From contig JAFDWQ010000001.1 in the NCBI GenBank assembly GCA_018268395.1, positions 648,644 to 712,643 of the forward strand: DNA of 64,000 nt. The letters are read 5' to 3'. Source of the stretch: Armatimonadota bacterium (GTDB lineage: Bacteria; Armatimonadota; Fimbriimonadia; Fimbriimonadales; Fimbriimonadaceae). This document shows, piece after piece, positions 24,742-34,050 of the stretch. The notes under the pieces are model-generated. The model searched no databases. It had not been told where the DNA came from and was given only the letters and a program-made list of their open reading frames with translations. Numbering within the stretch: position 1 is the first letter of the stretch; each line of letters begins with the position of its first letter. The translations under genes and the position numbers were made by a program.

Positions 24742-25551
24742 CTAGACGGTGATCTTCAGGCCGTCGAAACCGACGACCACGCCGAGCGGCCCGAGTTCCC
24801 GTTCCAGTTCCTCGTGCGTAGCGTCGCCCATGTGGCTGTGGTGGGTCGTCACGATCTGCGTCGAACCCGTGGCCGTGCCTTGTTTCCTCAGCCTTTCGAC
24901 GACGTGACGGAACTCCTCGATGTCCAAGTGTCCGTTGTAGGGGGTCAACACGAAGCCCTCGCTACACTCCAAGACGAGGGCGTCCAATCGGAACTCGGTC
25001 AAGAACGCCCAAGTGGGTTCGTCCCAAACGCCGGTGTCGGTGGCGTAGAGGACGGTCTTCCCTTCGGATTGGACGATCAGGTTGTGGGTGTCTTCGTCGG
25101 GCGAGCCGTGCCTCGCCTTGATCGGGACGACCGTATAACCGCCCGTTTCGACCGGGCAAAAGCTCTTCGTCGTGACCACTTCGATCGGCCACTCGGGATA
25201 ACGCTCGCGGATTTTGGCCGAGACGACGTTGTTACCGTAGACGGTGAAGCCCGCCATCTCGAAGTCGTTGAACGGGTACAGCGCGTACTGGAGCTCTTCG
25301 ACCGCGAAATGGTCCGCGTCGGCGTGCGTGAAGAACACCGACCACCAGTCCCGTGCGTCCAGGCCCTCACGCGCGACCTGGGCCCAGGTGTCCGGCCCAA
25401 AGTCGATTTTCAGTCCGTCGTCGATGAGCGCGGCCGCCCGGCTGCGGACGTCCTTGCCCCGGTTGGCGCGGGCATGACGGCTCACCCGGGAGTCCGAGTA
25501 CAACGCCGGGACTCCGTCCGCGCCGCCCGTGCCCAACAGATGGATGACCAT
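24742..25551 (-). CDS. MBL-fold metallohydrolase (PhnP-like)
   Basis: A 269-residue metallo-beta-lactamase-fold hydrolase. It starts MVIHLLGTGGADGVPALYSD. The metal site reads FFTHADADHF (HxDxDH type as in PhnP and tRNase Z relatives), followed later by ARHGS, YATDTGVWD and THHSHMG. PhnP-like enzymes hydrolyse cyclic phosphates, but no phosphonate genes are nearby. It begins 9 nt after the DUF1015 gene, so the two share a transcript. Confidence 0.85.
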   Translation of the reverse strand: MVIHLLGTGGADGVPALYSDSRVSRHARANRGKDVRSRAAALIDDGLKIDFGPDTWAQVAREGLDARDWWSVFFTHADADHFAVEELQYALYPFNDFEMAGFTVYGNNVVSAKIRERYPEWPIEVVTTKSFCPVETGGYTVVPIKARHGSPDEDTHNLIVQSEGKTVLYATDTGVWDEPTWAFLTEFRLDALVLECSEGFVLTPYNGHLDIEEFRHVVERLRKQGTATGSTQIVTTHHSHMGDATHEELERELGPLGVVVGFDGLKITV

Positions 25552-25560
25552 GCCAGACCC

Positions 25561-26841
25561 TTAGAAGTCTTTCAACGACCAAACGACGAGGCCACTGAGC
25601 AACTTGGGGTAGTAATAGGTCGATTTTTGCGGCATCTTCTCTCCCCCTAGGGCAATTAGCCTCATGTCATCGACCGTCGGGGGGTTCATCAGGAAGCTTG
25701 CAGGCGATCCGTTTTCGACCGCTTCGACGGCTTCCGACTCGATCCGCGTGTATCCGAAAAAGTCCAAGCCCTTGAGCCCCAATACCTTTTCGAAAATGTA
25801 TCCGTGGAGCACAGAAACGTCCAGACCGTTCAGGAACGGGGTCCCCCCGCCCTCGATCTTCGACGCCGTCCTGTCGAGGTCTTTCACCTTGGCGACGAAC
25901 CCTTGACCACCTGGCAAGGCCACTCCGAACGCCCGGCCACCTTGGGCTGAAACCGCTTCGATCTCGGACATCAGCGACGCGTTCGCGCATTCCGTGAGTT
26001 CAAAGTCCGCCGACATGAGGCTCTTCAAATCGTCCGCGGACATCGGCATCGACTTGAGGATCCGGTGGGTCGGAAGCAGCACCAGTCCAGGATCCGTCAT
26101 GCTGTCGACCGCCATCATCATATAGTCCTCCGCGACCAGGCCGTCGACGTCGCCCTTCGCTTCCCGGAACGCGAGCGCGGTCTCGTAGCGGTGATGGCCG
26201 TCGGCGATCCAAAGCCGCTTGTCCTCCAAGGCCCGCACGAGGCCTTCGACGGCGGTCGGTTCGTCGATGACGTCGAGCGTGTGGCGGATACCGTCTTCGC
26301 GGGTGAGCAGGTCTCCGACCTGCCGGCCCGGTGACGACGCGACCAGGGAGTGGACGGCGTTATCGTCGTCCTCGTAGAGTCCAAAAATGCATTCGAGATG
26401 GCTGTGGGTCGCCTCGAGAATCCGCAACCGGTCCTCTTTGTGCTTGGGAAACGTCTGCTCGTGGGGCAAGACGACGCCCTTGGCGTAAGGCTCGACTTTG
26501 AGCAAGACGATCAACGACGTCCGGGTGAAAGACCTGTCCGACCCGGGAACCTGGAACGTCTGGGAGTAACGGTAGAACGACGGGCGCTCTTCGAGGGCGA
26601 GCGTACCGTCCCGGCGCCACTCCTCCAATTGAGCGGCGCTCCGGGCGTACTTGACGAACTTGGACCGGTCGTCCTCCCGTTGCTCGGGAAGGGTCAGTCG
26701 GACGACGTTGTGCGGGCTCTTTTCGGCCAAGGTCTCCCGCTCGGCCGGCGAGATCACGTCATAGGGCGGAGCGACAAGGTCTTCGAGCCTGCCGGCGTTC
26801 GGCCGGAATCGAAGCCCTTGGAAAGGCCTGACGGTCGCCAT
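25561..26841 (-). CDS. DUF1015 family protein
   Basis: A 426-residue DUF1015 protein: RPFQGLRF, LVAPPYDVISPAER, SPHNVVRLTLPE, LIVLLKVEPYAKGVVLPHEQ, LWIADGHHRYETAL and a C-terminal VDDMRLIALGGEKMPQKST. The family is widespread and conserved, with a DGHHRYE motif that suggests enzymatic activity, but its reaction is not established. Some members are annotated near serine biosynthesis. It is followed by the MBL-fold gene and is divergent from the polyprenyl synthase gene. Confidence 0.9.
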   Translation of the reverse strand: MATVRPFQGLRFRPNAGRLEDLVAPPYDVISPAERETLAEKSPHNVVRLTLPEQREDDRSKFVKYARSAAQLEEWRRDGTLALEERPSFYRYSQTFQVPGSDRSFTRTSLIVLLKVEPYAKGVVLPHEQTFPKHKEDRLRILEATHSHLECIFGLYEDDDNAVHSLVASSPGRQVGDLLTREDGIRHTLDVIDEPTAVEGLVRALEDKRLWIADGHHRYETALAFREAKGDVDGLVAEDYMMMAVDSMTDPGLVLLPTHRILKSMPMSADDLKSLMSADFELTECANASLMSEIEAVSAQGGRAFGVALPGGQGFVAKVKDLDRTASKIEGGGTPFLNGLDVSVLHGYIFEKVLGLKGLDFFGYTRIESEAVEAVENGSPASFLMNPPTVDDMRLIALGGEKMPQKSTYYYPKLLSGLVVWSLKDF

Positions 26842-26850
26842 GGTTCGGGC

Positions 26851-26856
26851 AAGATA
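26851..26856 (-). promoter_or_regulatory. -10 TATCTT, leaderless type
   Basis: TATCTT on the minus strand ending 9 nt before ATG 26841 (DUF1015). The divergent polyprenyl synthase -10 lies 11 bp away, so the two units share a compact bidirectional promoter. Confidence 0.45.
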
Positions 26857-26866
26857 CCCAAGCCCC

Positions 26867-26875
26867 TGGTAGACT
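26867..26875 (+). promoter_or_regulatory. Extended -10 TGGTAGACT, leaderless type
   Basis: TGG followed by TAGACT (26870-26875), ending 7 nt before GTG 26883. One of the clearest leaderless arrangements in the window. Confidence 0.6.
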
Positions 26876-26882
26876 CAACCGA

Positions 26883-27761
26883 GTGCCCGGCGAAGCCCAA
26901 CTAAGGGCCTATCGAACTCTCATCGACGCCAGACTCCCGTCCCTCCTGCCGCCCGAGGACGAACCGCCGACCGTCTTGCACCGTGCGATGAGGTACGCCG
27001 TCCTCGGTGACGGCAAGAGGATCCGGCCCGCATTCGCCATGGCGTCGGCTTTGGCCGCCGGTGGCACCGCCGACGACGGGATCGAGGCCGGATGCGCCGT
27101 GGAACTCGTCCACTGCTTTTCGCTGATCCATGACGACTTGCCCGCGATCGACGACGACGACCTCCGGCGCGGACGGCCGACCGTGCACCGGGCATTCAAA
27201 GAGTCCGTCGCGATCCTGGCGGGCGACGCGCTGTTCGCGCTCGCGTTCGACGTCCTCGCCCGGCTCGACCTGTCTCCGGAACGCGTCGTGCGGGCGATCC
27301 GGATCCTTGCGGGTTCCGTAGGAAGCCAAGGCCTGGTCGGAGGCGAAATGATGGACGTCGAAGCGGAAGGGAGCCGTCCCGACCTGCCGACGGTGACGAC
27401 GATCCATACCTTGAAGACCGCGAGCCTGGTCGCGGCGTCGTGCCGACTCGGGGCGATCGCAGCGGGTGCGTCGGACGAGGCGATCGAAGCCCTAGGACGG
27501 TTCGGCGGCCATATCGGCGTCGCGTTCCAGATCGTGGACGACCTGCTCAACGAAACGTCGACCGCCGAGACCCTTGGCAAATCCGCGGGATCGGACCGGG
27601 AAAGGGATAAAGCGACCTATCCCGCGGTCGTCGGGATCAATGCGAGCGAAGCCGCCGCACAAGCGGAGTCGGCGCGGGCCTACGCCTGTGTGGAGGGACT
27701 GCCAGGAGACCGACGCCCTCTCGTCTCGCTTGCGGAGTACTGCCTATGCAGGGACCGCTAG
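26883..27761 (+). CDS. ispA: Polyprenyl diphosphate synthase (FPP/GGPP type)
   Basis: A 292-residue trans-prenyltransferase elongating isopentenyl diphosphate units for quinones, carotenoids or lipid carriers. The first Asp-rich motif is HDDLPAIDDDDLRRGRPT (Asp84, Asp85, Asp90). The second is IVDDLLNETSTAETLGKSAG, where the usual DDxxD reads DDLLN. GDGKRIRPAF and GGEMMDVEAE also fit. Chain length cannot be told safely; the short bacterial FPP/GGPP form is likeliest. It overlaps the next gene by 16 nt. Confidence 0.9.
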   Translation: MPGEAQLRAYRTLIDARLPSLLPPEDEPPTVLHRAMRYAVLGDGKRIRPAFAMASALAAGGTADDGIEAGCAVELVHCFSLIHDDLPAIDDDDLRRGRPTVHRAFKESVAILAGDALFALAFDVLARLDLSPERVVRAIRILAGSVGSQGLVGGEMMDVEAEGSRPDLPTVTTIHTLKTASLVAASCRLGAIAAGASDEAIEALGRFGGHIGVAFQIVDDLLNETSTAETLGKSAGSDRERDKATYPAVVGINASEAAAQAESARAYACVEGLPGDRRPLVSLAEYCLCRDR

Positions 27762-28498
27762 ACCCGGCCCAGAGCTTCGGCCCCGTCGCCGAGCATTACG
27801 ACGTCTTGATGACCCATGTTCCGTACGACACGTGGGTGTCTTACTATCAGCTTCTGCTCGCCCAGATCGGCGTCGATCCGGTCACGGTGCTTGACGTCTG
27901 CTGCGGGACAGGCAACGTGACCGAACTGTTGGCGAAGGAGGGCTATCGCATGTCGGGGTTCGACCTCTCGGCACCCATGATCGACGTCGCCCGGCGGAAA
28001 GCGAAGGAACGAAAGCTCGACATCCGCTACTACGTCGCCGATGCCGCCGACTTCCAGATCCGAGAGACGTTCGACGGTGCCGTGTCCTTCTTCGACAGCC
28101 TCAACTACATCACCGATCCGGACCATGCGGCCAGGGCCATACGTCAGGTGGCCCGGCACTTGAACCGGGAAGGGACCTTCGTTTTCGACGTCAACACGGC
28201 CTATGCCTTCGAGCAGAAAATGTTCGACCAAAAGGAAAGCCGGGCCAAAGCCCCGATCCGGTACGACTGGGTCGGCGATTACGACCCTTCGACCAGGATC
28301 ATCGTCGTCAACATGAAGTTCGAACGGGACGGCCGAACGTTCGAGGAGCGCCACGTCCAGCGCGCGCACAGCCTGGACGAGATCGCCGATTGGCTGGACG
28401 ACGCCGGGTTCGAGGAGATCGCGGCGTTCGACAGTTACACGCTCAACCCTCCTCGGAAGAAGAGCGACCGGCTCCACTTCACGGCGAAACTGGGCTGA
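27746..28498 (+). CDS. Class I SAM-dependent methyltransferase
   Basis: A 250-residue methyltransferase with the Rossmann SAM site VLDVCCGTGNVTELLAKEGY, an acidic loop FDLSAPMIDVARRKA and motif SFFDSLNYITDPDHAARAI. Its start lies inside the end of the polyprenyl synthase gene, so the two are coupled and it could modify an isoprenoid or quinone. The motifs match generic methyltransferases rather than UbiE/MenG, so the substrate is open. Confidence 0.87.
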   Translation: MQGPLDPAQSFGPVAEHYDVLMTHVPYDTWVSYYQLLLAQIGVDPVTVLDVCCGTGNVTELLAKEGYRMSGFDLSAPMIDVARRKAKERKLDIRYYVADAADFQIRETFDGAVSFFDSLNYITDPDHAARAIRQVARHLNREGTFVFDVNTAYAFEQKMFDQKESRAKAPIRYDWVGDYDPSTRIIVVNMKFERDGRTFEERHVQRAHSLDEIADWLDDAGFEEIAAFDSYTLNPPRKKSDRLHFTAKLG

Positions 28499-28519
28499 CG
28501 CCCGTCTTTCTGACAGCGC

Positions 28520-28525
28520 TAAACT
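28520..28525 (+). promoter_or_regulatory. -10 TAAACT, leaderless type
   Basis: TAAACT ending 7 nt before ATG 28533, preceded by GCGC as at the sigma-operon promoter. Confidence 0.55.
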
Positions 28526-28532
28526 CCGGCGT

Positions 28533-30758
28533 ATGACGCCGGCCCTCGCCGCCCTCGGCCTCGCCGTCCCCCTGTTCGCGAACGGGCCGGTCGAAGACAC
28601 GACCATCGACTCTGAGAAGCCGGACACGAACTACGGCCGCGACACGTTCCTGGTGTCCGGCCCTGGCAAAGCGGTCTTGATCCGGTTCCCGTCGCTGGCC
28701 TGGTCCGATCCTCGGCTGGTTCCGGAGACGGCGACGGTCAGCCTCACCGTCCTCGACCAGGCCCAACCGAAGCTGAAGTCCGTCAAGAGGATCCTCCTTC
28801 CGTGGGGCGAAGGCGGTTCGCTCGGCGCGTCGATGCTCCAGCCCAAACTGACGGCCATGCAAGGCGGCGGGGCGACGTGGAACTCGAGCCGTGCAGGCGA
28901 GACCAAGTGGGGTTCGGCCGGTGCACAAAGTCCGAACGACGTCCGTGAGGTGACGGGGGTCACGGCGACGACGGAAAACGGGATCGTCAAGATTTCGGGC
29001 CTAGGTCCCGTCCTTGCCGAGTTGGCCCGCGACCCGTCCCACAACTTCGGGTTCCGGCTCGAATTCGAGACCAAGACCGCCTTCTTCAGTTCCGAGTCGC
29101 CTGAAAAGGGCCCCAAGCTCGAGGTCACGTCCAAGCCTGTGGCGCTGCCCTCCGGCCCTAGATTGACGCTACTGGCGCTTGAACCAGGTTCGGAAGGGAA
29201 CTGGGAGGCCGTGGTCACGAACGCGGGTGACGCGGTTTCGGCCGGTTGGAGCCTGTCCCTTGACGCCCCGAACGGAGCCAAGGTCGAAGCCACGTCCCAA
29301 GTCGCATTAGCGCCGGGAGACACGGGCCGTGTCACGGCCAAGTTTCCGGAACGCACGGCCGGTGCCGTTTCAGCCGTCGTCCGGAACGGAGGCACCGCCG
29401 CGACCGAGTTGATCCCTGACGCCACCCTGATGGTCGCTGCCGACGCCTGGCCCGTTCGGTTCGAACTCGGCCCCGAGGCCACGTCGGTCATCGAGAAGTC
29501 CCTTGGAAACGAACCCGTCGGACGGTTCCTTCAACGGGTCGTCGCCTGCGTCAACGAAGGCGTGTTCCCACAAAGCCGGACGGCGTCCCACCCCGATGGC
29601 TGCCCCTTGCGGCTCAGGCTCGCGGTCACGGACGGTCCCGCGGTGACGGTGAAGGTCGACTCCATCGGGCCCGACCCGTTAGCGGACCTCGTCCGGGCCA
29701 CGGTCCACGAACTGTCCCCCTTCTCCGGCCTGTGGACGAGTCCACCGGACAGCCCACGATGGCCCGAGACGGGCCTCGGCCGCCTGTCCGACACGAGGGA
29801 CGACACGGCTTGGCCCTCGGCGTTCCGGATGCCCGCGTTCCCCTATGGCGAACCGACGTCCGACCAAGCCCCGGCCAAGCCCACCGGACTCCTCGATCGG
29901 GCCGAAGTCGAGGCGTTCGCCGACATGAAACCGTTAGGGCCGGACGCGCGCAAATCGTTCGTCCCGACCATGCCGAATTCGATGATCCTGGTGATCCAGA
30001 ACCTCGTCGGAAGCCCGGTCCCGAACGCCCAGGTCGACGTTTACCGGACGAAAGACGGAAAACTGACGACCGATCCCCTCGTTTCGGGACGGACGTCGAA
30101 GAGCGGTTACCTGTACGTCGCCCCTCAGGGAGGCAAAGGCCCGTTCGCAGACCTCTCTCCGGACGGGTCGAACGCCTGGCTGCTGGTCCGTGTCACGTCC
30201 GAATTCAACACCGAGACCGCGTGGCTCTCGGCCGCGACGGTCTATGCCGAAACGAAGCGGTGTGGCGGAGAAGCCCCCCTCGTCGAGTTGCGCTTGATGC
30301 TGCCGTCGGGCAAGGTGAACACGGACACGGACTTCGTCCAAGGTAAGTCCGTCACCGACGACAAAGGCCGCTTCCCCGCCGTCCTGAACGCCCTTGTCGA
30401 CGGAGACCCTAAGTCCGGGGTCACGTTCGACGGCTCCGCGGGCCCGGCGTGGATCGAGTTCGACCTTGGGCGCGACCGCTTCGTGTCCAGCATCGAGATC
30501 GAAACCGACGGGCCGCTGTGGGACAGGTTCACGGTCCAGACCGCGATCACAGGGCAACCCGCGACGAGCCGTACGGACTGGTTCACGGAACCCAACGGCC
30601 GCTTCCGGACGGTAGAAAAGGGACAAAAAGTCGGAGAACGGACCGTCGTCGCGTATTCGGCCGCCCCCGTTTTGTGCCGCTACCTTCGGATCGTCGTCAA
30701 GTCCGGGCCGGCCGTGAACCTCACCGGCGTCCGCGCCAGGCCCCCGGTGATGAACTAA
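28533..30758 (+). CDS. Large secreted protein with DNRLRE-like and F5/8C-like domains
   Basis: A 741-residue exported protein with a short signal (MTPALAALGLAVPLFA). The N-terminal part (about 20-210) resembles DNRLRE/CBM96 beta-sandwich modules: DTTIDSEKPDTNYGRDTFLV, then KAVLIRFPSL. A middle region resembles CARDB/Ig-like repeats (NAGDAVSAGWSLSL). Near 500 there is a carboxypeptidase-regulatory-like strand pair (VPNAQVDVYRTKDGKL). The C-terminus looks like a discoidin/F5-8C fold (LVDGDPKSGVTFDG, WIEFDLGRDRFVSSIEIE). It has no catalytic motif I recognise. It is probably a cell-surface or carbohydrate-binding protein. Its end overlaps convergent purK by 4 nt. Confidence 0.75.
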   Translation: MTPALAALGLAVPLFANGPVEDTTIDSEKPDTNYGRDTFLVSGPGKAVLIRFPSLAWSDPRLVPETATVSLTVLDQAQPKLKSVKRILLPWGEGGSLGASMLQPKLTAMQGGGATWNSSRAGETKWGSAGAQSPNDVREVTGVTATTENGIVKISGLGPVLAELARDPSHNFGFRLEFETKTAFFSSESPEKGPKLEVTSKPVALPSGPRLTLLALEPGSEGNWEAVVTNAGDAVSAGWSLSLDAPNGAKVEATSQVALAPGDTGRVTAKFPERTAGAVSAVVRNGGTAATELIPDATLMVAADAWPVRFELGPEATSVIEKSLGNEPVGRFLQRVVACVNEGVFPQSRTASHPDGCPLRLRLAVTDGPAVTVKVDSIGPDPLADLVRATVHELSPFSGLWTSPPDSPRWPETGLGRLSDTRDDTAWPSAFRMPAFPYGEPTSDQAPAKPTGLLDRAEVEAFADMKPLGPDARKSFVPTMPNSMILVIQNLVGSPVPNAQVDVYRTKDGKLTTDPLVSGRTSKSGYLYVAPQGGKGPFADLSPDGSNAWLLVRVTSEFNTETAWLSAATVYAETKRCGGEAPLVELRLMLPSGKVNTDTDFVQGKSVTDDKGRFPAVLNALVDGDPKSGVTFDGSAGPAWIEFDLGRDRFVSSIEIETDGPLWDRFTVQTAITGQPATSRTDWFTEPNGRFRTVEKGQKVGERTVVAYSAAPVLCRYLRIVVKSGPAVNLTGVRARPPVMN

Positions 30759-31879
30759 AGGGCCGTCCAACCACGATAGAACCGCTCACGGGCGGCTATC
30801 GCCCGGGCCACAGCGTCGGCTCCGACGACGTTGAGATGGCCCATTTTGCGCCCCGGGCGGCTTTCGGCCTTGCCATACCAGTGGACACGGACGTCCGGGT
30901 CGCCCTCAAGAGCGGCCGCAAGACCCTTCCGATAGTCGCCGGCGCCGGGTTGCCCGAGCAGGTTCGCCATGCACGTCGGCGCTCCCTCCGGTTTCGCACA
31001 AGGCCAACCCATGACGAGCCGGACGTGTTGCTCGAACTGGCTGACCCCGCCCCAGTCCAGCGTGTAGTGCCCTGTGTTGTGCGGCCGCGGGGCGATCTCG
31101 TTCACTTGAAAGCTTCCGTCCTCGAGTTCGAACAGCTCGACCCCGAACAGGCCGTACCCTTCCACAGCCTCGACCGCCTTGATCGCGATGTCGCTGGCAT
31201 CGACCCCTGCCGGGAAGACGAGGTCGCAGACATGGTCGGTCTGCACGGTCTCCATCGTCGGGAAGGTTCCGACCTCCGCCTCTGAGCGGTAGACCATGAC
31301 GGCCAGCTCGCGTTTGAAAGGGACGAACTGCTCGGCGAGCCATCCGCCTTCCGACCACAACGGACGGAACGTCTCCAGGACTTCACGACTCCTGACCGTT
31401 CTCGTTCCCTTGCCGTCATATCCGCCGAACCGCGACTTGATCACCATGGGAAAGCCGATATCGTCGACGTTGGAGCCATGGTCGTCCGTACCGATCGGGC
31501 GCGCCCGTGGCGAAGGAACTCCCGCCTCAGCCATCCGGCCGCGTTGGACGAGCTTGTCGTTGATCTGAGACAAAGTCCACCAAGAGGGTACGACGTCGTC
31601 CCGGCGCCCGAGCGAGTCCTGCGCCGACCGGATTTCGGCACCTGGGATGAATTCGTTCTCCAACGTGGCCCGGAAGCACCGCTCCAACACTTTGCGGATC
31701 GCTTGTCCGTCCGAAACCGCACCTGGGACGAGGGCAGCGATCTGCGAGGCCGGACAGCCGGTGTCGGGGTCCAAGACAAGACACCTTAGCCCCATCCGCT
31801 GCGCTGCCTGGATCGACATCCGCGCCAACTGGCCGCCGCCGAGAAAGCCGATGTCGTATTCGAACTCACTCCCGTTCAA
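30755..31879 (-). CDS. purK: 5-(carboxyamino)imidazole ribonucleotide synthase
   Basis: A 374-residue ATP-grasp enzyme making N5-CAIR in purine synthesis. Typical features: IGFLGGGQLARMSIQAA at the start, VIKSRFGGYDGKGT (ATP-grasp loop), VFPAGVD, VNEIAPRPHNTGHYT and the closing HWYGKAESRPGRKMGHLN. purE is not adjacent. The start is TTG 31879, chosen because the conserved N-terminus begins a few codons later and a TAAACT box ends exactly 7 nt upstream. A leaderless TTG start would be unusual. Confidence 0.95.
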   Translation of the reverse strand: MNGSEFEYDIGFLGGGQLARMSIQAAQRMGLRCLVLDPDTGCPASQIAALVPGAVSDGQAIRKVLERCFRATLENEFIPGAEIRSAQDSLGRRDDVVPSWWTLSQINDKLVQRGRMAEAGVPSPRARPIGTDDHGSNVDDIGFPMVIKSRFGGYDGKGTRTVRSREVLETFRPLWSEGGWLAEQFVPFKRELAVMVYRSEAEVGTFPTMETVQTDHVCDLVFPAGVDASDIAIKAVEAVEGYGLFGVELFELEDGSFQVNEIAPRPHNTGHYTLDWGGVSQFEQHVRLVMGWPCAKPEGAPTCMANLLGQPGAGDYRKGLAAALEGDPDVRVHWYGKAESRPGRKMGHLNVVGADAVARAIAARERFYRGWTAL

Positions 31880-31886
31880 GCGTCAG

Positions 31887-31892
31887 AGTTTA
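31887..31892 (-). promoter_or_regulatory. -10 TAAACT, leaderless type
   Basis: TAAACT on the minus strand ending 7 nt before TTG 31879 of purK. Confidence 0.5.
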
Positions 31893-31937
31893 TCAGCACG
31901 CCCACGACCGGCCCTTAGTACCTTGGCACGTCGTCGC

Positions 31938-32282
31938 TTACCCTGCCTTTCGTGTTCCGGTCTCGACCGTGACGACGCTCGAGATGCCGCCCCTGACATT
32001 GAACCGTCCGATGACCCTCATCCATCGCGGTGAACAGGCTGCGGAGAGCTCGTCGAGGATCCGGTTCATGACGGCTTCGAAATAGATCCCCTCGTTGCGG
32101 AAGCCGTAGTAATAGAGCTTGAGAGACTTGAGCTCGATGCAGAGCGCGTCCGGGACATATTCCAGTTCGATCGTGGCGAAGTCAGGCTGACCTGTCTTCG
32201 GGCAGACGCTCGTGAACTCGGGGCAGACGTGGAGGATCGTGTAGTCCCGCTCCGGCGCGGGGTTCGGAAAGGTCTCGATCAT
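31938..32282 (-). CDS. queF: NADPH-dependent 7-cyano-7-deazaguanine reductase
   Basis: A 114-residue single-domain (type I) QueF reducing preQ0 to preQ1 in queuosine synthesis. The catalytic Cys lies in [20 protein letters not shown], followed by [20 protein letters not shown], both invariant in the family. GTP-cyclohydrolase-like T-fold. No queC, queD or queE is nearby. ATG 32282 is 7 nt after TACGAT, and it is divergent from fabD. tRNA-His (GUG) in this window is a normal queuosine substrate. Confidence 0.95.
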   Translation of the reverse strand: MIETFPNPAPERDYTILHVCPEFTSVCPKTGQPDFATIELEYVPDALCIELKSLKLYYYGFRNEGIYFEAVMNRILDELSAACSPRWMRVIGRFNVRGGISSVVTVETGTRKAG

Positions 32283-32289
32283 GGGCGGG

Positions 32290-32295
32290 ATCGTA
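32290..32295 (-). promoter_or_regulatory. -10 TACGAT, leaderless type
   Basis: TACGAT on the minus strand ending 7 nt before ATG 32282 of queF, the same hexamer as at the Fur-family gene. Confidence 0.55.
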
Positions 32296-32341
32296 CCGGG
32301 ATTGTCGCCCGCACAGCGGCCCAAAGGGGCGGCCCCTACGG

Positions 32342-32347
32342 TAACCT
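32342..32347 (+). promoter_or_regulatory. -10 TAACCT, leaderless type
   Basis: TAACCT ending 6 nt before ATG 32354 of fabD. Confidence 0.45.
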
Positions 32348-32353
32348 CCCGGC

Positions 32354-33301
32354 ATGATCGCCGTGGTGTTCCCTGGACAAGGCTCGCAGCGGCCCGGAAT
32401 GGGCAAGGACCTTTACGGCACCTATGGCCCGGCCAAGGACGTGTTCCACCAAGTTTCCGAGGCGACCGGAGTCGATGCCGCGGCCCTGTGCTTCGAATCG
32501 GACGAAGAGACACTGCGCAAGACGGAGAACGCCCAACTGGCGCTGTACACCTGCGGCTTGGCAGCTTGGTTTTCGTTGAAGGAAGGTCTGAGCGCCGAAG
32601 TCGACGTGTTCGCGGGTCACAGTGTCGGCGAATACGCCGCCGTCGTCGCGGCGGGCGCGCTTGGAGTCGGTACGGGCGCCATGCTGGTGCGGCGTCGAGG
32701 CGAGATCATGGCCGCTGCAGGCCAAAGCAGGCCGGGAACGATGGCGGCCGTGCTGGGGATGGACAGGGCCGACCTCGCGAAAGTCTGCGAGGAGGTCTCT
32801 GACAAGGGCGTGTGCGTCATCGCCAACGATAACGCGCCGGGCCAACTCGTCATCAGCGGTGACGTCGACGCCGTCCAGGCAGCGTGCGCCTTGGCCGGCG
32901 AGCGGGGGGCGAAACGGACGCTTCCGCTCAATGTCAGCGGGGCGTTCCACAGTCCCTTGATGGACGTGCCCGCACAGGAAATGGGCCAGGCCCTTGCCGA
33001 GGCCGGGTTCGGCAGTGTCGCCCAGCGGCACGTGGTCTTCGCGAACGTGACCGCAGCCCGGGTCGAACACGCTTATGAGTGGCCCGACCTTCTGGAACGT
33101 CAGCTAAAGTCCCCGGTCAGGTGGACGGAAAGCGTCCACGCCATGGCGAAATCCGGGGTGAGAGTGTTCGTCGAGTGCGGCGTGGGAGAGGTGCTCTGCG
33201 GGCTGCTCCGCCGGATCGAACCGGAGGCCAAGGGCCTGAAGGTGGTCGATCCGGCGACTTTGGAACAGGCGAGGTCGGAACTCTCGGCGGTGAACGTATG
33301 A
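32354..33301 (+). CDS. fabD: Malonyl-CoA:ACP transacylase
   Basis: A 315-residue FabD loading malonyl groups on acyl carrier protein. [16 protein letters not shown] forms the oxyanion region, catalytic Ser90 is in [10 protein letters not shown], and the catalytic His lies in [14 protein letters not shown] start 6 nt after a -10 box with no Shine-Dalgarno. It overlaps fabG by 4 nt (ATGA), and the two work in consecutive steps of fatty acid synthesis. No acpP or fabF follows. Confidence 0.96.
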   Translation: MIAVVFPGQGSQRPGMGKDLYGTYGPAKDVFHQVSEATGVDAAALCFESDEETLRKTENAQLALYTCGLAAWFSLKEGLSAEVDVFAGHSVGEYAAVVAAGALGVGTGAMLVRRRGEIMAAAGQSRPGTMAAVLGMDRADLAKVCEEVSDKGVCVIANDNAPGQLVISGDVDAVQAACALAGERGAKRTLPLNVSGAFHSPLMDVPAQEMGQALAEAGFGSVAQRHVVFANVTAARVEHAYEWPDLLERQLKSPVRWTESVHAMAKSGVRVFVECGVGEVLCGLLRRIEPEAKGLKVVDPATLEQARSELSAVNV

Positions 33302-34047
33302 GCCGATTCGGAGGCAAGGTCGTGGCGGTGACGGGCGCCAGCCGAGGGATCGGGCGCGAGATCGCGGCCCGGTTCGCGGCCGAAGGCGCGTCGGTCGCGG
33401 TGATCGCGACGACCGCGGCGAACGCCGACCGGGCCGTCCAGGAGATCCTGGCTTCGTACCCCGGCGCGACCGTGAAAGGCTTCGGCTGCGACGTTTCCGA
33501 CTCAGCGCAGGTCGATGCCACCTTTTCGGAGATCGAATCTGCGCTAGGGGCACCTTCCGTCCTGGTCAACAACGCCGGAGTCACGCGCGACACCCTTCTC
33601 ATGCGAATGTCCGAAGATGACTGGGACACGGTGCTCGCGGTGAACCTGAAGGGCGCCTGGCTGTGCACGAAAGCCGTACTCCGAAGCATGATGAAGGCCC
33701 GCTGGGGCCGGATCGTCAACGTCACGTCCATCGTCGGTCTCGGCGGGGCGGCGGGTCAGGCGAACTATGCGGCGAGCAAGGCCGGACTGGTCGGACTGAC
33801 GAAGTCGACGGCCAAGGAACTGGGCTCCCGCAACATCACCTGCAACGCCGTCGCTCCGGGCTTCATCGAAACCGATATGACGGCCGAACTGAGCCAAGAG
33901 ATGAAAGACGGGGTCGTGAAAACGGCGCCGCTAGGACGGTTGGGAACATCGTCTGACATTGCCGGGGCCGTCCTGTTCTTGGCTTCGGAAGACGCTTCTT
34001 ACGTGACCGGACAGACCATGGTCGTCGACGGCGGATTGACGCTCTGA
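33298..34047 (+). CDS. fabG: 3-oxoacyl-ACP reductase
   Basis: A 249-residue short-chain dehydrogenase reducing 3-oxoacyl-ACP with NADPH. NADP-binding VTGASRGIGREIA at the start, NNAG at about 91-94, and the catalytic Ser144-Tyr157-Lys161 (YAASK). The end VTGQTMVVDGGLTL is classical for FabG. It is coupled to fabD by ATGA overlap. Confidence 0.95.
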   Translation: MSRFGGKVVAVTGASRGIGREIAARFAAEGASVAVIATTAANADRAVQEILASYPGATVKGFGCDVSDSAQVDATFSEIESALGAPSVLVNNAGVTRDTLLMRMSEDDWDTVLAVNLKGAWLCTKAVLRSMMKARWGRIVNVTSIVGLGGAAGQANYAASKAGLVGLTKSTAKELGSRNITCNAVAPGFIETDMTAELSQEMKDGVVKTAPLGRLGTSSDIAGAVLFLASEDASYVTGQTMVVDGGLTL

Positions 34048-34050
34048 CGG

